64,000 nt of DNA from an uncultured Rhizobium sp. (GCA_945952315.1 CAMFIE010000016.1:22220-86219), one strand, 5' to 3'. Shown: positions 45,146 to 54,862, counted from the stretch's first letter. Translations and numbers: made by a program. The notes: a model not told the origin generated them from the sequence alone.

Positions 45146-45534
45146 CCGAGCAAATCCGTTTCAAAGCTGCCGGGCAGCATGTCTTCCATTGTCACCGTCT
45201 TCTGCACACCTGCTTCATCGCAAAGATAGATCGGCGTCTTCTTGTCGGCAAATTCCGAAATCTTCTGGCGGCAGCCGCCACAGGGCGGGCAAAGCGGCAG
45301 CTTTTCTGCAATCACCGCCATTTCGACGATCCGCCTGCCTCCGCCCATGATCATGCAGGAAATCGCAGTCGGCTCCGCACACCAGCCCTGCGGAAACGAG
45401 ATATTCTCGATATTCGCGCCGCTGTAGATCTTGCCGTCATCGGCGCGGATCGCCGCGCCGACCGGAAATTTCGAATAGGGCGCATGCGCATGGGCCATGG
45501 CCGCACGCGCCGCCTCGAACAGGTCCTGAGACAT
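45142..45534 (-). CDS. cdd: Cytidine deaminase
   Basis: 130-residue homotetrameric-type zinc deaminase converting cytidine or deoxycytidine to uridine. Zinc and catalytic residues are C52-A-E54 (GWCAEPTA) and C85/C88 (PPCGGCRQ). The ATG at 45534 follows the upstream permease stop by 2 bases. Its product feeds the thymidine phosphorylase encoded in the same operon. Confidence 0.94.
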   Translation of the reverse strand: MSQDLFEAARAAMAHAHAPYSKFPVGAAIRADDGKIYSGANIENISFPQGWCAEPTAISCMIMGGGRRIVEMAVIAEKLPLCPPCGGCRQKISEFADKKTPIYLCDEAGVQKTVTMEDMLPGSFETDLLG

Positions 45535-45536
45535 TC

Positions 45537-46508
45537 TCAACGCTCCTTCGTATAGGGCACGCCACCGGCCTTTGGCGGATGGGCAACACCAATGAAGCCC
45601 GCCAGCAGAACGCAGGTGAGGATATAGGGCAGCGCCTGGAAAATCTGCACCGGCACTTCGCCGATACCCGGCACCGACTTGCCCTGCATGAAGTTTGCAA
45701 AGGCATCGAGGAAACCGAAGAGCAGGCAGGCAAACATCACCGGCACCGGCTTCCACTTCGCAAAGATCAGAGCCGCAAGCGCGATATAGCCCTTGCCTGC
45801 GGACATGTCCTTGATGAAGGCCGCCGATTGCGCGATTGCAAGATAGGTCCCGGAGAAGCCGCAGAGTACGCCCGCGCAGATAACCGCACGGTAGCGCAGC
45901 CAGGTGACCGAAATCCCTGCCGTATCCACCGCGCCCGGATTTTCACCCACCGCCCGCAGCCGCAGGCCAAAACGGGTACGATAGAGGATCCACCAGGAGA
46001 TCGGCACGGCGGCGAAGGCGAGATAGGTCAGGATATTATGACCGGAAATCACGTCCGCATAGAACTTGCCGAGATAGCCGCTGTCGCGCAATTCCTTGGC
46101 ATAGGGGAAGACGATTTCCCCGAAGCGCCCGCCCGACGAAAGCTGTGGTGTGCGCCCGCCCTGACCGAACCAGGCCTGACCGAGCACGATGGTGAGACCT
46201 GCCGTCACGAAATTGATGGCCACGCCGGACACGATCTGGTTGCCGCGATTGGTGATCGATGCAAAGCCATGCACCAGTGAGAGGGCAACCGAGGTCGCGA
46301 TCCCCGCCATCAGGCCTGCCCAGGCATTGCCGGTGAGATAGGCAACACAGGCCGACGCGAAGGCAGACGCCAGCATCTTGCCTTCTAGCCCGATGTCGAA
46401 GATGCCGGAGCGTTCCGAAAACAGACCCGCCAGTGCCGTGAAGATCAGCGGGATCGAAAGGCGGATGGTGGACCCCAGAATGGAAATGAGGATGTCGATG
46501 AAATCCAT
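45537..46508 (-). CDS. Nucleoside ABC transporter permease 2 (BPD_transp_2)
   Basis: 323-residue inner-membrane permease of the LivH/RbsC superfamily, about nine helices, with the loop RLRAVGENPGAVDTAGISV. It pairs with the permease at 46521 and the double ATPase at 47635 to import nucleosides delivered by the BMP protein at 49464. Co-transcribed with cdd, punA, deoC and deoA. It corresponds to NupQ/NupC-type proteins. Confidence 0.87.
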   Translation of the reverse strand: MDFIDILISILGSTIRLSIPLIFTALAGLFSERSGIFDIGLEGKMLASAFASACVAYLTGNAWAGLMAGIATSVALSLVHGFASITNRGNQIVSGVAINFVTAGLTIVLGQAWFGQGGRTPQLSSGGRFGEIVFPYAKELRDSGYLGKFYADVISGHNILTYLAFAAVPISWWILYRTRFGLRLRAVGENPGAVDTAGISVTWLRYRAVICAGVLCGFSGTYLAIAQSAAFIKDMSAGKGYIALAALIFAKWKPVPVMFACLLFGFLDAFANFMQGKSVPGIGEVPVQIFQALPYILTCVLLAGFIGVAHPPKAGGVPYTKER

Positions 46509-46520
46509 GGATGCCCCTCC

Positions 46521-47624
46521 TCAAGCCTTGGCGAAATTCTGATAAAGACGCACAAGCGCCGGGCGGAACATGTATTCGAGCGCACCTGCAAACAGGATCA
46601 CAAGACCCTGGATGACCACGATCATGTCACGGGTGATGTTCGGCATGTCGAAGGAAAGCTCACCGCCCCCCTGATAGAGGACACCGAACAGAAGGGCTGC
46701 AAGCAGAATGCCGAGCGGATGATTGCGGCCCATCAGCGAAACCGCGATACCGACAAAGCCTGCGCCGCCGACGAATTCCACCTGCAGGCGGGCGGATGCA
46801 CCCATCACCGGGTTCAGCGCCATCATCCCGGCGAGGCCGCCGGAAATCAGCATGGTGATGATGATGATGCGCTTCTGGTTGATGCCGGCATAAGCGGCGG
46901 CCGACGGACTTATGCCGAGGGTGCGCATCTCGTAGCCGAGCTTCGTACGCCAGATCAGAAACCACACTGCCAGGCACATGACGAGCGCGATGATGAAAGA
47001 GAAGTTGAATGGTGCTGCCCCAAGCTTGAGACCGAAGATTGCAAGCAGCCAGTCCAGCTTCGGCAATTGCCCGCCTTCCAGAAAGGTTCGGGTTTCCGGT
47101 GCCATCTTGCCCGGCACGATCAGCACATTGACGAGCAGATAGACCATCAGGGCTGCGCCAATGAAATTGAACATGATGGTGGTGATGACCACATGGCTGC
47201 CGCGATAGGCCTGCAGCCAGGCCGGGATGAAGGCCCAGGCCGCACCGAACAGGGCAGCACCGGCAACCGCGAAAGGCATGGTCAGATACCAGGGCAGGTA
47301 ATGGTCGAGCGCAAGCGCCACAAGCGCAGCGCCAAGACCGCCAAGATAGGCCTGACCTTCGGACCCGATATTGAACAGGCCCGCATGGATTGCCACCGCC
47401 ACCGATAGCCCGGTGAAGATGAAGTTGGTCGCGAAGAACAGGGTGAAACCGATGCCTTCGCCACGCCCGAGCGCGCCGATCAGCAGCAGTTTCATCGCCT
47501 CGAACGGATTTTCGCCAATCATCCAGACCACAAAGCCGGACACGATGAAGGCGAGCGCGAGATTGATCAACGGGATGAGCCCGTAGGTAATCCAGTTGGG
47601 TAGGGGAACAGATGCTGTGCTCAT
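46521..47624 (-). CDS. Nucleoside ABC transporter permease 1 (BPD_transp_2)
   Basis: 367-residue permease with about ten helices and the loop TLGISPSAAAYAGINQKRI. The ATG at 47624 has GAGG upstream; a TTG at 47645 is less likely. It lies 12 bases before permease 2 and 10 after the ATPase stop. It corresponds to NupP/NupB-type proteins. Confidence 0.87.
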   Translation of the reverse strand: MSTASVPLPNWITYGLIPLINLALAFIVSGFVVWMIGENPFEAMKLLLIGALGRGEGIGFTLFFATNFIFTGLSVAVAIHAGLFNIGSEGQAYLGGLGAALVALALDHYLPWYLTMPFAVAGAALFGAAWAFIPAWLQAYRGSHVVITTIMFNFIGAALMVYLLVNVLIVPGKMAPETRTFLEGGQLPKLDWLLAIFGLKLGAAPFNFSFIIALVMCLAVWFLIWRTKLGYEMRTLGISPSAAAYAGINQKRIIIITMLISGGLAGMMALNPVMGASARLQVEFVGGAGFVGIAVSLMGRNHPLGILLAALLFGVLYQGGGELSFDMPNITRDMIVVIQGLVILFAGALEYMFRPALVRLYQNFAKA

Positions 47625-47634
47625 TTTGGCCTCG

Positions 47635-49146
47635 TCATGCGGCAATGCCGGCCATCATCAGGCCGAGGGTCTGTTCACTGGCATCGGTGGACTTTTCGCC
47701 CACCACATGACCGGCAAACATCACGAGAATACGGTCGGAAAGGGCACGGATTTCATCCAGCTCCACCGAGACAAGCAGAAGCGCCTTGCCCTGATCACGC
47801 ATGTCGATGATGCGCTTGTGGATGAATTCGATGGCACCGATATCCACACCGCGGGTGGGCTGGCCAATCAGAAGAATGCGCGGATCGCGCTCGATTTCGC
47901 GGGCAACGACGATCTTCTGCTGGTTGCCACCGGAGAAATTGGCGGTCTTCAGCCGCGGATTGGGTGGCCGGATATCGTATTTCTCGATCTTCTCCACCGC
48001 ATCGCGTTTCATCGCATCGAGATCCAGCATCATGCCGCGCCCGTATTTCGGATCACGGTGATAGCCGAGCACGGAATTCTCGTATTCCTCAAACTTGAGG
48101 ACCAGACCCATATGGTGCCGGTCTTCCGGAATATGGGCAAGGCCGAGCTCGCGCAGACGTGCCGGACTTGCCTTGCCGATCGGCTGGCCATCGATCAGGA
48201 TTTCCCCGGCCGAAGGCTGGCGGATGCCGGAAAGCGCTTCCAGGAGCTCCGACTGCCCGTTGCCCGCAACGCCTGCGATGCCGACGATCTCGCCTGCGCG
48301 CACATCGAAGGAGACATTGTCCACCATCGTCACGCCGCGATTGTCTTTCACGGAAAGATTGCGCACCGAAAGCACCACGTCGCCGGGCTTCGCCTCACCC
48401 TTTTCGACCCGCAGAAGCACGCGGCGGCCGACCATCAATTCGGCAAGTTCCTCCACCGAGGTTTCCTTGGTGGTTCGGGTCGCAACCATCTCGCCCCGGC
48501 GCATGACAGAGACCGTATCGGTGATCGCCATGATCTCGCGCAACTTGTGGGTGATCAGAATGACGGTCTTGCCCTGGTCACGCAGCACGCCGAGGATCTT
48601 GAAAAGATGATCGGCTTCGGACGGTGTGAGAACACCGGTAGGCTCGTCGAGGATCAGGATTTCGGCGCCGCGATACATGGCCTTCAGGATTTCCACGCGT
48701 TGCTGCAGGCCCACCGGCAGCTCCTCGATCACCGCATCCGGATCGACTTCGAGACCGTAGTCATCCTCGAGGCGCTTCAGTTCCGCATGCGCATGGGCAA
48801 CGCCCTTGCCAAGCAGCGCACCGCCTTCGGCTCCAAGAATGATGTTTTCCAGAACCGTGAAATTTTCCACGAGCATGAAGTGCTGGTGCACCATGCCGAT
48901 CCCGGCGCTGATGGCCGTCTGGCTGTCCTTGATCTGTACGGGCTTGCCATTGATGCGGATTTCGCCGCTGTCAGCCTGATAGAAACCGTAGAGGATCGAC
49001 ATCAGCGTGGACTTTCCCGCGCCGTTCTCCCCGATGATGCCGTGGATGGAGCCCTTGGCCACGGTCAGATTGATATTCTTGTTGGCATGGACAGGGCCGA
49101 ATTTCTTGTCGATGCCGATGAGTTCGATCGCAGGAACTTGGGTCAC
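47635..49146 (-). CDS. Nucleoside ABC transporter, double ATP-binding protein
   Basis: 503-residue protein with two fused ABC domains, as in sugar and nucleoside importers. The first has GENGAGKST near residue 40 and the second GVAGNGQSE near residue 285, the usual degenerate second site. Signatures are LPVGLQQR in the first half and FSGGNQQK in the second. The start is GTG at 49146 with GGAG seven bases upstream; ATGs further up (49170, 49197) lack a site. Confidence 0.87.
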   Translation of the reverse strand: MTQVPAIELIGIDKKFGPVHANKNINLTVAKGSIHGIIGENGAGKSTLMSILYGFYQADSGEIRINGKPVQIKDSQTAISAGIGMVHQHFMLVENFTVLENIILGAEGGALLGKGVAHAHAELKRLEDDYGLEVDPDAVIEELPVGLQQRVEILKAMYRGAEILILDEPTGVLTPSEADHLFKILGVLRDQGKTVILITHKLREIMAITDTVSVMRRGEMVATRTTKETSVEELAELMVGRRVLLRVEKGEAKPGDVVLSVRNLSVKDNRGVTMVDNVSFDVRAGEIVGIAGVAGNGQSELLEALSGIRQPSAGEILIDGQPIGKASPARLRELGLAHIPEDRHHMGLVLKFEEYENSVLGYHRDPKYGRGMMLDLDAMKRDAVEKIEKYDIRPPNPRLKTANFSGGNQQKIVVAREIERDPRILLIGQPTRGVDIGAIEFIHKRIIDMRDQGKALLLVSVELDEIRALSDRILVMFAGHVVGEKSTDASEQTLGLMMAGIAA

Positions 49147-49463
49147 GAAATGGCTCCACAGATGGGGCATGCCACAGCCACCCGATGGAAGCGCCACCCT
49201 GCAAACGCAGGTAGGCTTCCCGGCAAGCGCTGGGGTTGCAAGGCATCATGCTTGCTGCAGAGGATTACGGGATTGGGAAATGGGATAACGGGGCCAATAC
49301 TAGCCCACATCTCCGGAAAATCCGGAACGGCAACGCCACCCCCTTTGCGAAGCCACGAATGACGCCGCGCAGGCCCCTCGCCCGCCGCCTGCTGCACTGC
49401 CCGAATGAAAAATGAAACGGACGCGGGGCATAGGGCCCGGCGTCCGTCCGGTTCTCTTTCAGA
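49147..49463. other. Gap between the nucleoside ATPase and the BMP gene
   Basis: 317 bases without a gene. It holds the terminator of the BMP gene at its right and, presumably, a promoter or read-through region for the ATPase operon. No clear hexamers were seen. Confidence 0.5.
49405..49447 (-). terminator. Terminator after the BMP nucleoside-binding protein
   Basis: Two-part stem: ACGGACGC / GCGTCCGT outer (49417-49424 and 49440-49447) with an inner GGGC/GCCC, followed on the minus strand by TTCATTTTTC. It lets the binding protein be made in excess of the membrane parts. Confidence 0.8.
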
Positions 49464-50456
49464 TCACTTCGGGCAAGCGTTGTCGCTCATGTAGTCGTGT
49501 ACCTTCACGGCGCCGGAAATGATGTCAGCCTTCGCCTTGTCGACTGCGGCCTGCATTTCAGCGGTGATCATCGACTTGTTGTTGTCGTCGAGCGCCCAGC
49601 CCACGCCATCTTCCTTCACGCCCAGCGCCTGAACACCAGCAGTGAACTTGTCGTTCTGGGCGTCGGAGAAGGCATTGTAGACAGCCAGATCCACGCGCTT
49701 GACCATCGAGGTCAGGACGGAGCCCGGATGCAGATAGTTCTGGTTGGAATCGACGCCGATCGACATCTTGCCATTGTCGGCTGCCGTCTGCAGCACACCG
49801 AGGCCGGTTGCACCAGCAGCCGCATAGATAACATCCGCGCCCTGATCGATCTGGTTCTTGGTGAGTTCACCGCCGCGAACCGGATCGTTCCAGGCCGCAC
49901 CGGTGGTGCCGGTCATGTTCTGGAACACTTCGATCTTCGGGTTTGCAGCGCGCGCGCCCTGCTCGTAACCGCATTCGAACTTGCGGATCAGCGGAATATC
50001 CATGCCGCCGATGAAGCCGACCTTGCCGGTCTTCGACGCCATGCCGGCGAGAACGCCCACCAGATAGGAGCCTTCATGTTCGTTGTAGACGACCGAACGA
50101 ACATTCGGCTTGTCGACAACAGAGTCAACCAGCACGAATTTGGTATCCGGGAATTCGGCAGCGACCTTTTCGATCGCAGAGGTCCAAGCGAAGGAAACGG
50201 CTACAACCGGGTTATACCCCTTGGAGGCGAAATTGCGGATCGCCTGCTCACCCTGGGTATCGCCGGTCGGCTCGAAATCGCGGAATTCGATCCCGGTCTC
50301 ATCCTTGAACTTTTCCGCGCCGTTGAAAGCTGCTTCGTTGAAAGACTTGTCGAACTTGCCACCGGTGCCATAGACGAGCGCCGGCTTGATGTCGGCAGCC
50401 AGCGCCGTGGACGACAGCGCGGCCATGGCAAGAAGATTCAAAAGGGTTTTTTTCAT
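49464..50456 (-). CDS. BMP-family nucleoside-binding periplasmic protein
   Basis: 330-residue solute-binding protein of the Bmp/PnrA family, which binds purine nucleosides. The signal peptide covers about residues 1-20 (ALA/AD). Typical family segments are GTGGKFDKSFNEAAFNGAEKF near residue 30 and VGFIGGMDIPLIRKFECGYEQG in the middle. It is transcribed first, ahead of the ATPase, two permeases, cdd, punA, deoC and deoA, separated from them by a terminator. Confidence 0.9.
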   Translation of the reverse strand: MKKTLLNLLAMAALSSTALAADIKPALVYGTGGKFDKSFNEAAFNGAEKFKDETGIEFRDFEPTGDTQGEQAIRNFASKGYNPVVAVSFAWTSAIEKVAAEFPDTKFVLVDSVVDKPNVRSVVYNEHEGSYLVGVLAGMASKTGKVGFIGGMDIPLIRKFECGYEQGARAANPKIEVFQNMTGTTGAAWNDPVRGGELTKNQIDQGADVIYAAAGATGLGVLQTAADNGKMSIGVDSNQNYLHPGSVLTSMVKRVDLAVYNAFSDAQNDKFTAGVQALGVKEDGVGWALDDNNKSMITAEMQAAVDKAKADIISGAVKVHDYMSDNACPK

Positions 50457-50580
50457 TCTGCAGCCCTATTCTTTCTATTGATCTTGTTGGGTCCTCCCGC
50501 AACCCGTTTCCGGGCCTGTCTGCGGTCAGCCGGCCCCTTTTTGAAAAGCCTGGCTGAGAGGTATCCTTGCATGGCTTTAG

Positions 50581-50620
50581 AAAAAATTCACCTGAAATTT
50601 TTCAGTTGGTAAAAAATTCA
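50581..50620. promoter_or_regulatory. Direct and inverted repeats upstream of the BMP gene
   Basis: AAAAAATTCA occurs at 50581-50590 and again at 50611-50620, exactly 30 bp apart (three helical turns). Between them is the palindrome CTGAAA-TT-TTTCAG (50592-50605). This is a likely operator or promoter element for the nucleoside uptake gene; the binding protein is unknown. Confidence 0.45.
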
Positions 50621-50662
50621 GCGAAGCGGGCGGCAGTTGCTCCATGTTTCTGAAAACAAAGG

Positions 50663-50688
50663 AAAAAGGGCCGGATGCGAAGTCCGGC
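50663..50688 (-). terminator. Terminator of msrA
   Basis: Short GC stem GCCGGA / TCCGGC (50670-50675 and 50683-50688) followed on the minus strand by CCTTTTTCC, 32 bases after the msrA stop. Confidence 0.75.
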
Positions 50689-50720
50689 ACCCCTATATAA
50701 GTCCGTGTCGAAATAAGAAA

Positions 50721-51374
50721 TTACACCGATCTGGCGCAGGTCACACCCGTACCCTTAAGACCGCAATAGCCGCCCGGATTCTTTGCGAGATACTGCTGAT
50801 GATAGTCCTCCGCATAGTAATAGGGGCCGGCTGCGGCGATTTCCGTGGTGATCTTTCTGGTCACGCCCGCCGCCGTCAACGCGGCCTGGAACCGTTCCCG
50901 CATCTCTTCCGCAACCACATGCTGCTGCGGCGTCGTGACATAGATTGCCGAGCGATAGGTGGTGCCGATATCATTGCCCTGGCGCATGCCCTGTGTCGGA
51001 TCATGCTCTTCGAAAAACAGCGCGAGCAGCCGCTCAAGGGGAAGCTCCGCCGGATCGAAGACCACCTTGACCACCTCTGCATGCCCGGTCATCCCGGTCG
51101 TGGTTTCGTGATAGGTCGGGTTCGGTGTGAGGCCACCCGCATACCCGACGGATGTCACCCAGACACCCTTCTGTTTCCAGATCAGCCGCTCCGCACCCCA
51201 GAAGCAGCCCATGCCGAGATAGATGGTTTCATAACCGTCGGGAACCAGGCCTTTCAGGGGCCTTCCATTGACGAAATGCAGTTCGGCCGTGGGGATGGGA
51301 TCTGGCCGCCCCGGCAAGGCCGTCGCTTCGGACGGCATCATGGTCTTCTTCGAAAACATATCCAGCGCAAACAT
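50721..51374 (-). CDS. msrA: Peptide-methionine (S)-S-oxide reductase
   Basis: 217-residue repair enzyme reducing methionine-S-sulfoxide. The catalytic cysteine is C57 in GCFWG, with the usual GYAGG and GHAEVV segments and resolving cysteines near the C-terminus ([13 protein letters not shown]). GGAGG precedes the ATG. Single gene with its own terminator. Confidence 0.94.
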   Translation of the reverse strand: MFALDMFSKKTMMPSEATALPGRPDPIPTAELHFVNGRPLKGLVPDGYETIYLGMGCFWGAERLIWKQKGVWVTSVGYAGGLTPNPTYHETTTGMTGHAEVVKVVFDPAELPLERLLALFFEEHDPTQGMRQGNDIGTTYRSAIYVTTPQQHVVAEEMRERFQAALTAAGVTRKITTEIAAAGPYYYAEDYHQQYLAKNPGGYCGLKGTGVTCARSV

Positions 51375-51426
51375 GGCTTCCTCCGGTCACGGGTCATCAA
51401 TGGTCTGGTTTCACATGCATTCTGGT

Positions 51427-51744
51427 TCAGGCGGCAAAGCGCCCGGCGGCCGGTTTTCTGCGCCAGGCAAGCATCCAGAGCAACAGGGCAAGCGTCCCGA
51501 GCACGGCGAAAGCGGGTTGCAGGAGCAACCATGTCAGCGCCTTCTGCATGCGCTCCGCCTGCGGGCCCTGGGCAACAGCCTGCGCCAGCCAGTCAAAGCT
51601 TTGCGGGCTGAAATCCGCCCAAACCTTGCCGAGTGGCATGAGATCGGGGGCCGAACGCGCCACGGAGCGGATGGAATCGAAGGCTGCCGCAACAACGGCC
51701 GCAGCCAGAACGACGAAACTTGAAAACCGCACAAGAAAGCGCAT
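51427..51744 (-). CDS. Small two-helix membrane protein, unknown
   Basis: 105 residues: an N-terminal hydrophobic helix (about 4-22), a periplasmic stretch of about 45 residues with an amphipathic middle, a second helix (about 75-92) and a basic tail (WRRKPAAGRFAA). No family recognised. It lies 52 bases upstream of msrA on the same strand but is probably independent. Confidence 0.6.
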   Translation of the reverse strand: MRFLVRFSSFVVLAAAVVAAAFDSIRSVARSAPDLMPLGKVWADFSPQSFDWLAQAVAQGPQAERMQKALTWLLLQPAFAVLGTLALLLWMLAWRRKPAAGRFAA

Positions 51745-51888
51745 GATTGACAGCCCCTGCTCCGCCCGATGCTATGCAGAGCGGCCGAAACCGGCCTGCT
51801 GCAGGAAGATAGGGCCGCATCCTTTCGCTGACAAGCAAGCGCCGGACACAGTTTTGTGACGGCTTTCAAAAATTATGGAAGAATTCGG

Positions 51889-51916
51889 TTGATCCCGTGA
51901 AAAACCTCGGTATATA
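51889..51916 (+). promoter_or_regulatory. Promoter of tRNA-Ser
   Basis: TTGATC, a 16-base spacer and TATATA end 44 bases before the tRNA 5' end, in the right orientation. Confidence 0.5.
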
Positions 51917-51960
51917 TCCCGCCCGTCGACCGGCGTTGCCAAGGCTCCCGGAACTGGCAA

Positions 51961-52050
51961 GGACAGGTGGCCGAGTGGTTGAAGGCGCACGCCTGGAACG
52001 CGTGTATACGTGAAAGCGTATCGAGGGTTCGAATCCCTCTCTGTCCGCCA
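51961..52050 (+). tRNA. tRNA-Ser (anticodon GGA)
   Basis: 90-nt class II tRNA including an encoded CCA. The acceptor GGACAG pairs with CTGTCC, the D arm has GGCCGAGTGG, the anticodon loop CTGGAAC gives anticodon GGA (51995-51997), a long variable arm follows (GTATACGTGAAAGCGTAT region) and the T arm has GGTTCGAATCC. It reads UCC and UCU serine codons. It is the boundary between core genes and the mobile region on its 3' side. Confidence 0.95.
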
Positions 52051-52377
52051 CTAACTATTTGTTTCCCCATCATTTTATTCTATTTCTTGATTGTCCGAAT
52101 TCTCTCCGCAAATTCCGCGGGTTGCGGTGGTGCCCATTTGGTTGTGCCATCAGAGACGCTTTTGGTTTACGAAAGGTGGGGGCTTTTTGGGATTTGTCTC
52201 TGAGGGTAGTTTTACCGATACGCTTTGCGCTTACACGGAAGTTTTCTCAAGTGTCGCGGCAAGCCCGGTGCGCCCGCCTGTCCATCACGCAGCAATTGAG
52301 CGGAACAAGAAGCAAAGCGCCCCTGATCGTGAGCGCTTGTAAACTTCTGCTTTCTTGGGTTGACGACGTGATGAGGT
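52051..52377. other. Gap between tRNA-Ser and the serine recombinase
   Basis: 327 bases with no convincing gene; codon use is unlike the neighbours. It could hold an attachment-site scar. No copy of the tRNA 3' end was found elsewhere in the window, so an att pair cannot be shown. Confidence 0.45.
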
Positions 52378-54357
52378 TTACACCGACGGGAATCCGAGCA
52401 CTAGACGCTGCTTTTTCCAGGATGGAGCGATCTCGGTCTTGAGCGTCAGCTTATATGAACTGATCTCAAGTGGTTGCTCACCGGACAATATTGTCTGCGT
52501 GATTGACGGCGTGAGGTACGCTAGGCGCAGAATGCGGATGAAGTAGGACGAGGTGACCCCGCAATCGGCGGCAATTTCGGCGATGGTTTTGCCTGTGCTT
52601 TGCTCCATTGCGTTTTTGTAGCGATGGGCAAGCGCAAGCGTCCTGATCAGACTTTGGTCCGGCTTTCGCGTAACGTCTGGTTGTTGTCCGGTCATGATAT
52701 GCCGGATTTCCTTTCCCACCCGCTTCAAAGCGACCGGGATTATAATTTCGATGGGCTGCATGGTTCTGACGGGTTCAATGTCGCTGACTGTGTTTGTATC
52801 ATGTGACAAAATGAACATGCCTACAGCCAACTGCTGTTGATCGGATGTGGCAAGCCTCTTACATGTACCAATCGCAAGAATGGCTTTAGGGCGCAGGCGT
52901 ATTGTGACAGTCGCGGCGCCTATCAATATGTTTTCTACGAGCGAGCGCAGGGCGAGGATTCTCTCACCTGTTTGAAGACCTGGCCAGGCTGTTGCAAATG
53001 CTGTCACCGCACGTACGCCGTCCATCCGCGTCGGGGCGGCTACGCATTGTTGTGAGTATAAGGTGTCGATCTTTGCGGGATCTTTGAGGAACTGAAGCAA
53101 TCCATTTACAACGATCCCTTCGATGTCCGCTGCCGGCAATCTTCGTGGTTGGCTATTGCGCCGTGAGACATTTGCATTGCTTGCACTATCTGGCCGTGTG
53201 GAAAGCCCTTGAGGGCTAGCCGCAGCCTGTTGATTCTCACTTCGAGCAAAGCGTATTTGGGGTGGCTCTATCTGGGTGCAATAGGCGATCAGGTCATGAC
53301 TGACATAGTAGCGATAGCGCCGACCGTTCTTCTTCGCATGTGTCGGGCTAAATCCAATTGCGTCCTCGTCGATCAATAGACCCGTAAGCAGACTTGGCTC
53401 TGCTGCAGAGGAACGGATATCCCTCTCGACCCTGTTTTTGCTGAGCCTGTCCTGCACCTGAGCCCAGAGGGTCTGGTCGACGATCGGGTCATGCTGTCCG
53501 GGATAGACATGGTGCTTGTGGGTGATCTCACCGCGATAGAGACGGTTCTGCAGGAGATGATAGAGGGCACCACGCTCGAGAATGCCGCCGCCGGTCTGAT
53601 TGCCGGTGACGGAGACATGGCGCTTGGCGCGGATATTGCGCGCGGCAAGGTCTTGAACGAGATCGTAGACGGAGCCGAGTGCGAGATATCGACGGAAGAT
53701 CTCGCGAACCTGCTCTGCCTCTTCAGGGACAATCACAAGCTTGCGGTCTTCTACTGTATAGCCAAGGGGAGGACGCCCGCCCATCCACATGCCCTTGGCC
53801 TTGGAGGCGGCGATTTTGTCACGGATGCGCTCGCCTGTGACCTCGCGTTCGAACTGGGCAAAGGAGAGGAGCATGTTGAGGGTGAGGCGCCCCATGGAGG
53901 TGGTGGTGTTGAAGGACTGGGTGACGGAGACGAAGGAGACCTTCGCCTGGTCGAAGACATCGACAATCCGGGCAAAGTCGGTCAGCGATCGGGTAAGGCG
54001 ATCCACCTTGTAGACCACGACGGTATCGATGAGACCGGCTGCGATATCGGCAAGCAGGGCTTTGAGCGCCGGGCGCTCCATGGTGCCGCCGGAGAAGCCG
54101 CCGTCATCGTAGAGGCGGGGAAGAGCGATCCAGCCTTCGGAGCGCTGGCTGGTGATATAGGCCTCGCAGGCCTCGCGCTGGGCGTCGAGGGAGTTGAAGT
54201 CCTGCTCCAGACCTTCCTCGGAGGATTTGCGGGTGTAGATGGCGCAGCGGATGGCGCTTCCCACGGGATTGCGCTGGAGAGGACGCCCGGGATTACGCAA
54301 GGAGTTGCGGCTGGTTGTGCGGGTGGCAGGTCGTGCCGAAGGGATACGCTCAGCCAT
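52378..54357 (-). CDS. Large serine recombinase (resolvase/integrase)
   Basis: 659-residue site-specific recombinase. The N-terminal resolvase domain has catalytic serine S45 in YTRKSSEEG and the YKVDRLTRS and AQFEREVTGERIRDKI helices. The recombinase domain follows (GYTVEDRKLVIVPEEAEQVREIF), then a long C-terminal region of about 300 residues ending in a helix-turn-helix-like stretch (TIAEIAADCGVTSSYFIRILRL). It has no obvious four-cysteine zinc ribbon. The ATG at 54357 has GGAGGG and overlaps the DUF2924 stop by 8 bases. It likely moves the cassette to its right. Confidence 0.87.
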   Translation of the reverse strand: MAERIPSARPATRTTSRNSLRNPGRPLQRNPVGSAIRCAIYTRKSSEEGLEQDFNSLDAQREACEAYITSQRSEGWIALPRLYDDGGFSGGTMERPALKALLADIAAGLIDTVVVYKVDRLTRSLTDFARIVDVFDQAKVSFVSVTQSFNTTTSMGRLTLNMLLSFAQFEREVTGERIRDKIAASKAKGMWMGGRPPLGYTVEDRKLVIVPEEAEQVREIFRRYLALGSVYDLVQDLAARNIRAKRHVSVTGNQTGGGILERGALYHLLQNRLYRGEITHKHHVYPGQHDPIVDQTLWAQVQDRLSKNRVERDIRSSAAEPSLLTGLLIDEDAIGFSPTHAKKNGRRYRYYVSHDLIAYCTQIEPPQIRFARSENQQAAASPQGLSTRPDSASNANVSRRNSQPRRLPAADIEGIVVNGLLQFLKDPAKIDTLYSQQCVAAPTRMDGVRAVTAFATAWPGLQTGERILALRSLVENILIGAATVTIRLRPKAILAIGTCKRLATSDQQQLAVGMFILSHDTNTVSDIEPVRTMQPIEIIIPVALKRVGKEIRHIMTGQQPDVTRKPDQSLIRTLALAHRYKNAMEQSTGKTIAEIAADCGVTSSYFIRILRLAYLTPSITQTILSGEQPLEISSYKLTLKTEIAPSWKKQRLVLGFPSV

Positions 54358-54862
54358 CGATGGCGCCCTCCTCTCCGTCTCGAACCTTTGTCGTGCGTCT
54401 TGTGATGCCGAAGAAGCGAGGACCGGACCAATGGGTGCCGGTGATCTCGGTGGCAATCGCGGTCAGCGAGGCAAAGTGAGTGTTGCGGAAGAGATAGCCG
54501 TCCTCCTGCACAATCACCTCATGGGTCCTGCCCGCCCATTCGCGGATCAGGCGGGCACCGGGTTTGATGACGGGGCTCTTTGAGCGGCTGATCTCGCCCG
54601 ATGTTGCAAGCTCATGGGCCATGCGCCTGAGTTCGGTCGCATCCTTCTTCTTCAATCCGCCAAGTACCTGTTCCTGCCATTTCCAGGCGATGGCGAGTTC
54701 GAGAAGGTCGCGCCGGACACGCTCCGGCGGAAACGCGCGGTAAAGGCGGCGCCATTCCTCGACCAGCTGCTCGCGGGTGAGATCGGCGAGGCTTTCGATC
54801 CGGCGCTCGATATCGGCGTTGCGGGTGGCAAGACCTTTTTGAGAAGCACCTCGCCCGCTCAT
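54350..54862 (-). CDS. DUF2924 protein
   Basis: 170-residue protein of the DUF2924 family, found next to serine recombinases in alphaproteobacterial prophages. Visible are a predicted helical N-terminal half (LTREQLVEEWRRLYRAFPPERVRRDLLELAIAWKWQE) and a basic, beta-rich C-terminal half (GARLIREWAGRTHEVIVQEDGYLF). The N-terminal half suggests DNA or protein binding. The ATG overlaps the previous stop (ATGA) and the stop overlaps the recombinase start, so the three genes are tightly coupled. Function unknown. Confidence 0.8.
   Translation of the reverse strand: MSGRGASQKGLATRNADIERRIESLADLTREQLVEEWRRLYRAFPPERVRRDLLELAIAWKWQEQVLGGLKKKDATELRRMAHELATSGEISRSKSPVIKPGARLIREWAGRTHEVIVQEDGYLFRNTHFASLTAIATEITGTHWSGPRFFGITRRTTKVRDGEEGAIDG

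Noticed and set aside
50457..50720. A purine riboswitch ahead of the nucleoside-binding protein
   Set aside because: No three-way-junction core sequence could be recognised; the repeats there look like protein sites.
51967..52442. Plus-strand frames overlapping tRNA-Ser and the following gap
   Set aside because: They run through the tRNA or the end of the recombinase gene and show no protein-like features.
53491..54405. A 304-codon plus-strand frame inside the recombinase gene
   Set aside because: The recombinase motifs are on the minus strand; the plus-strand product is low-complexity (G, E, V rich).
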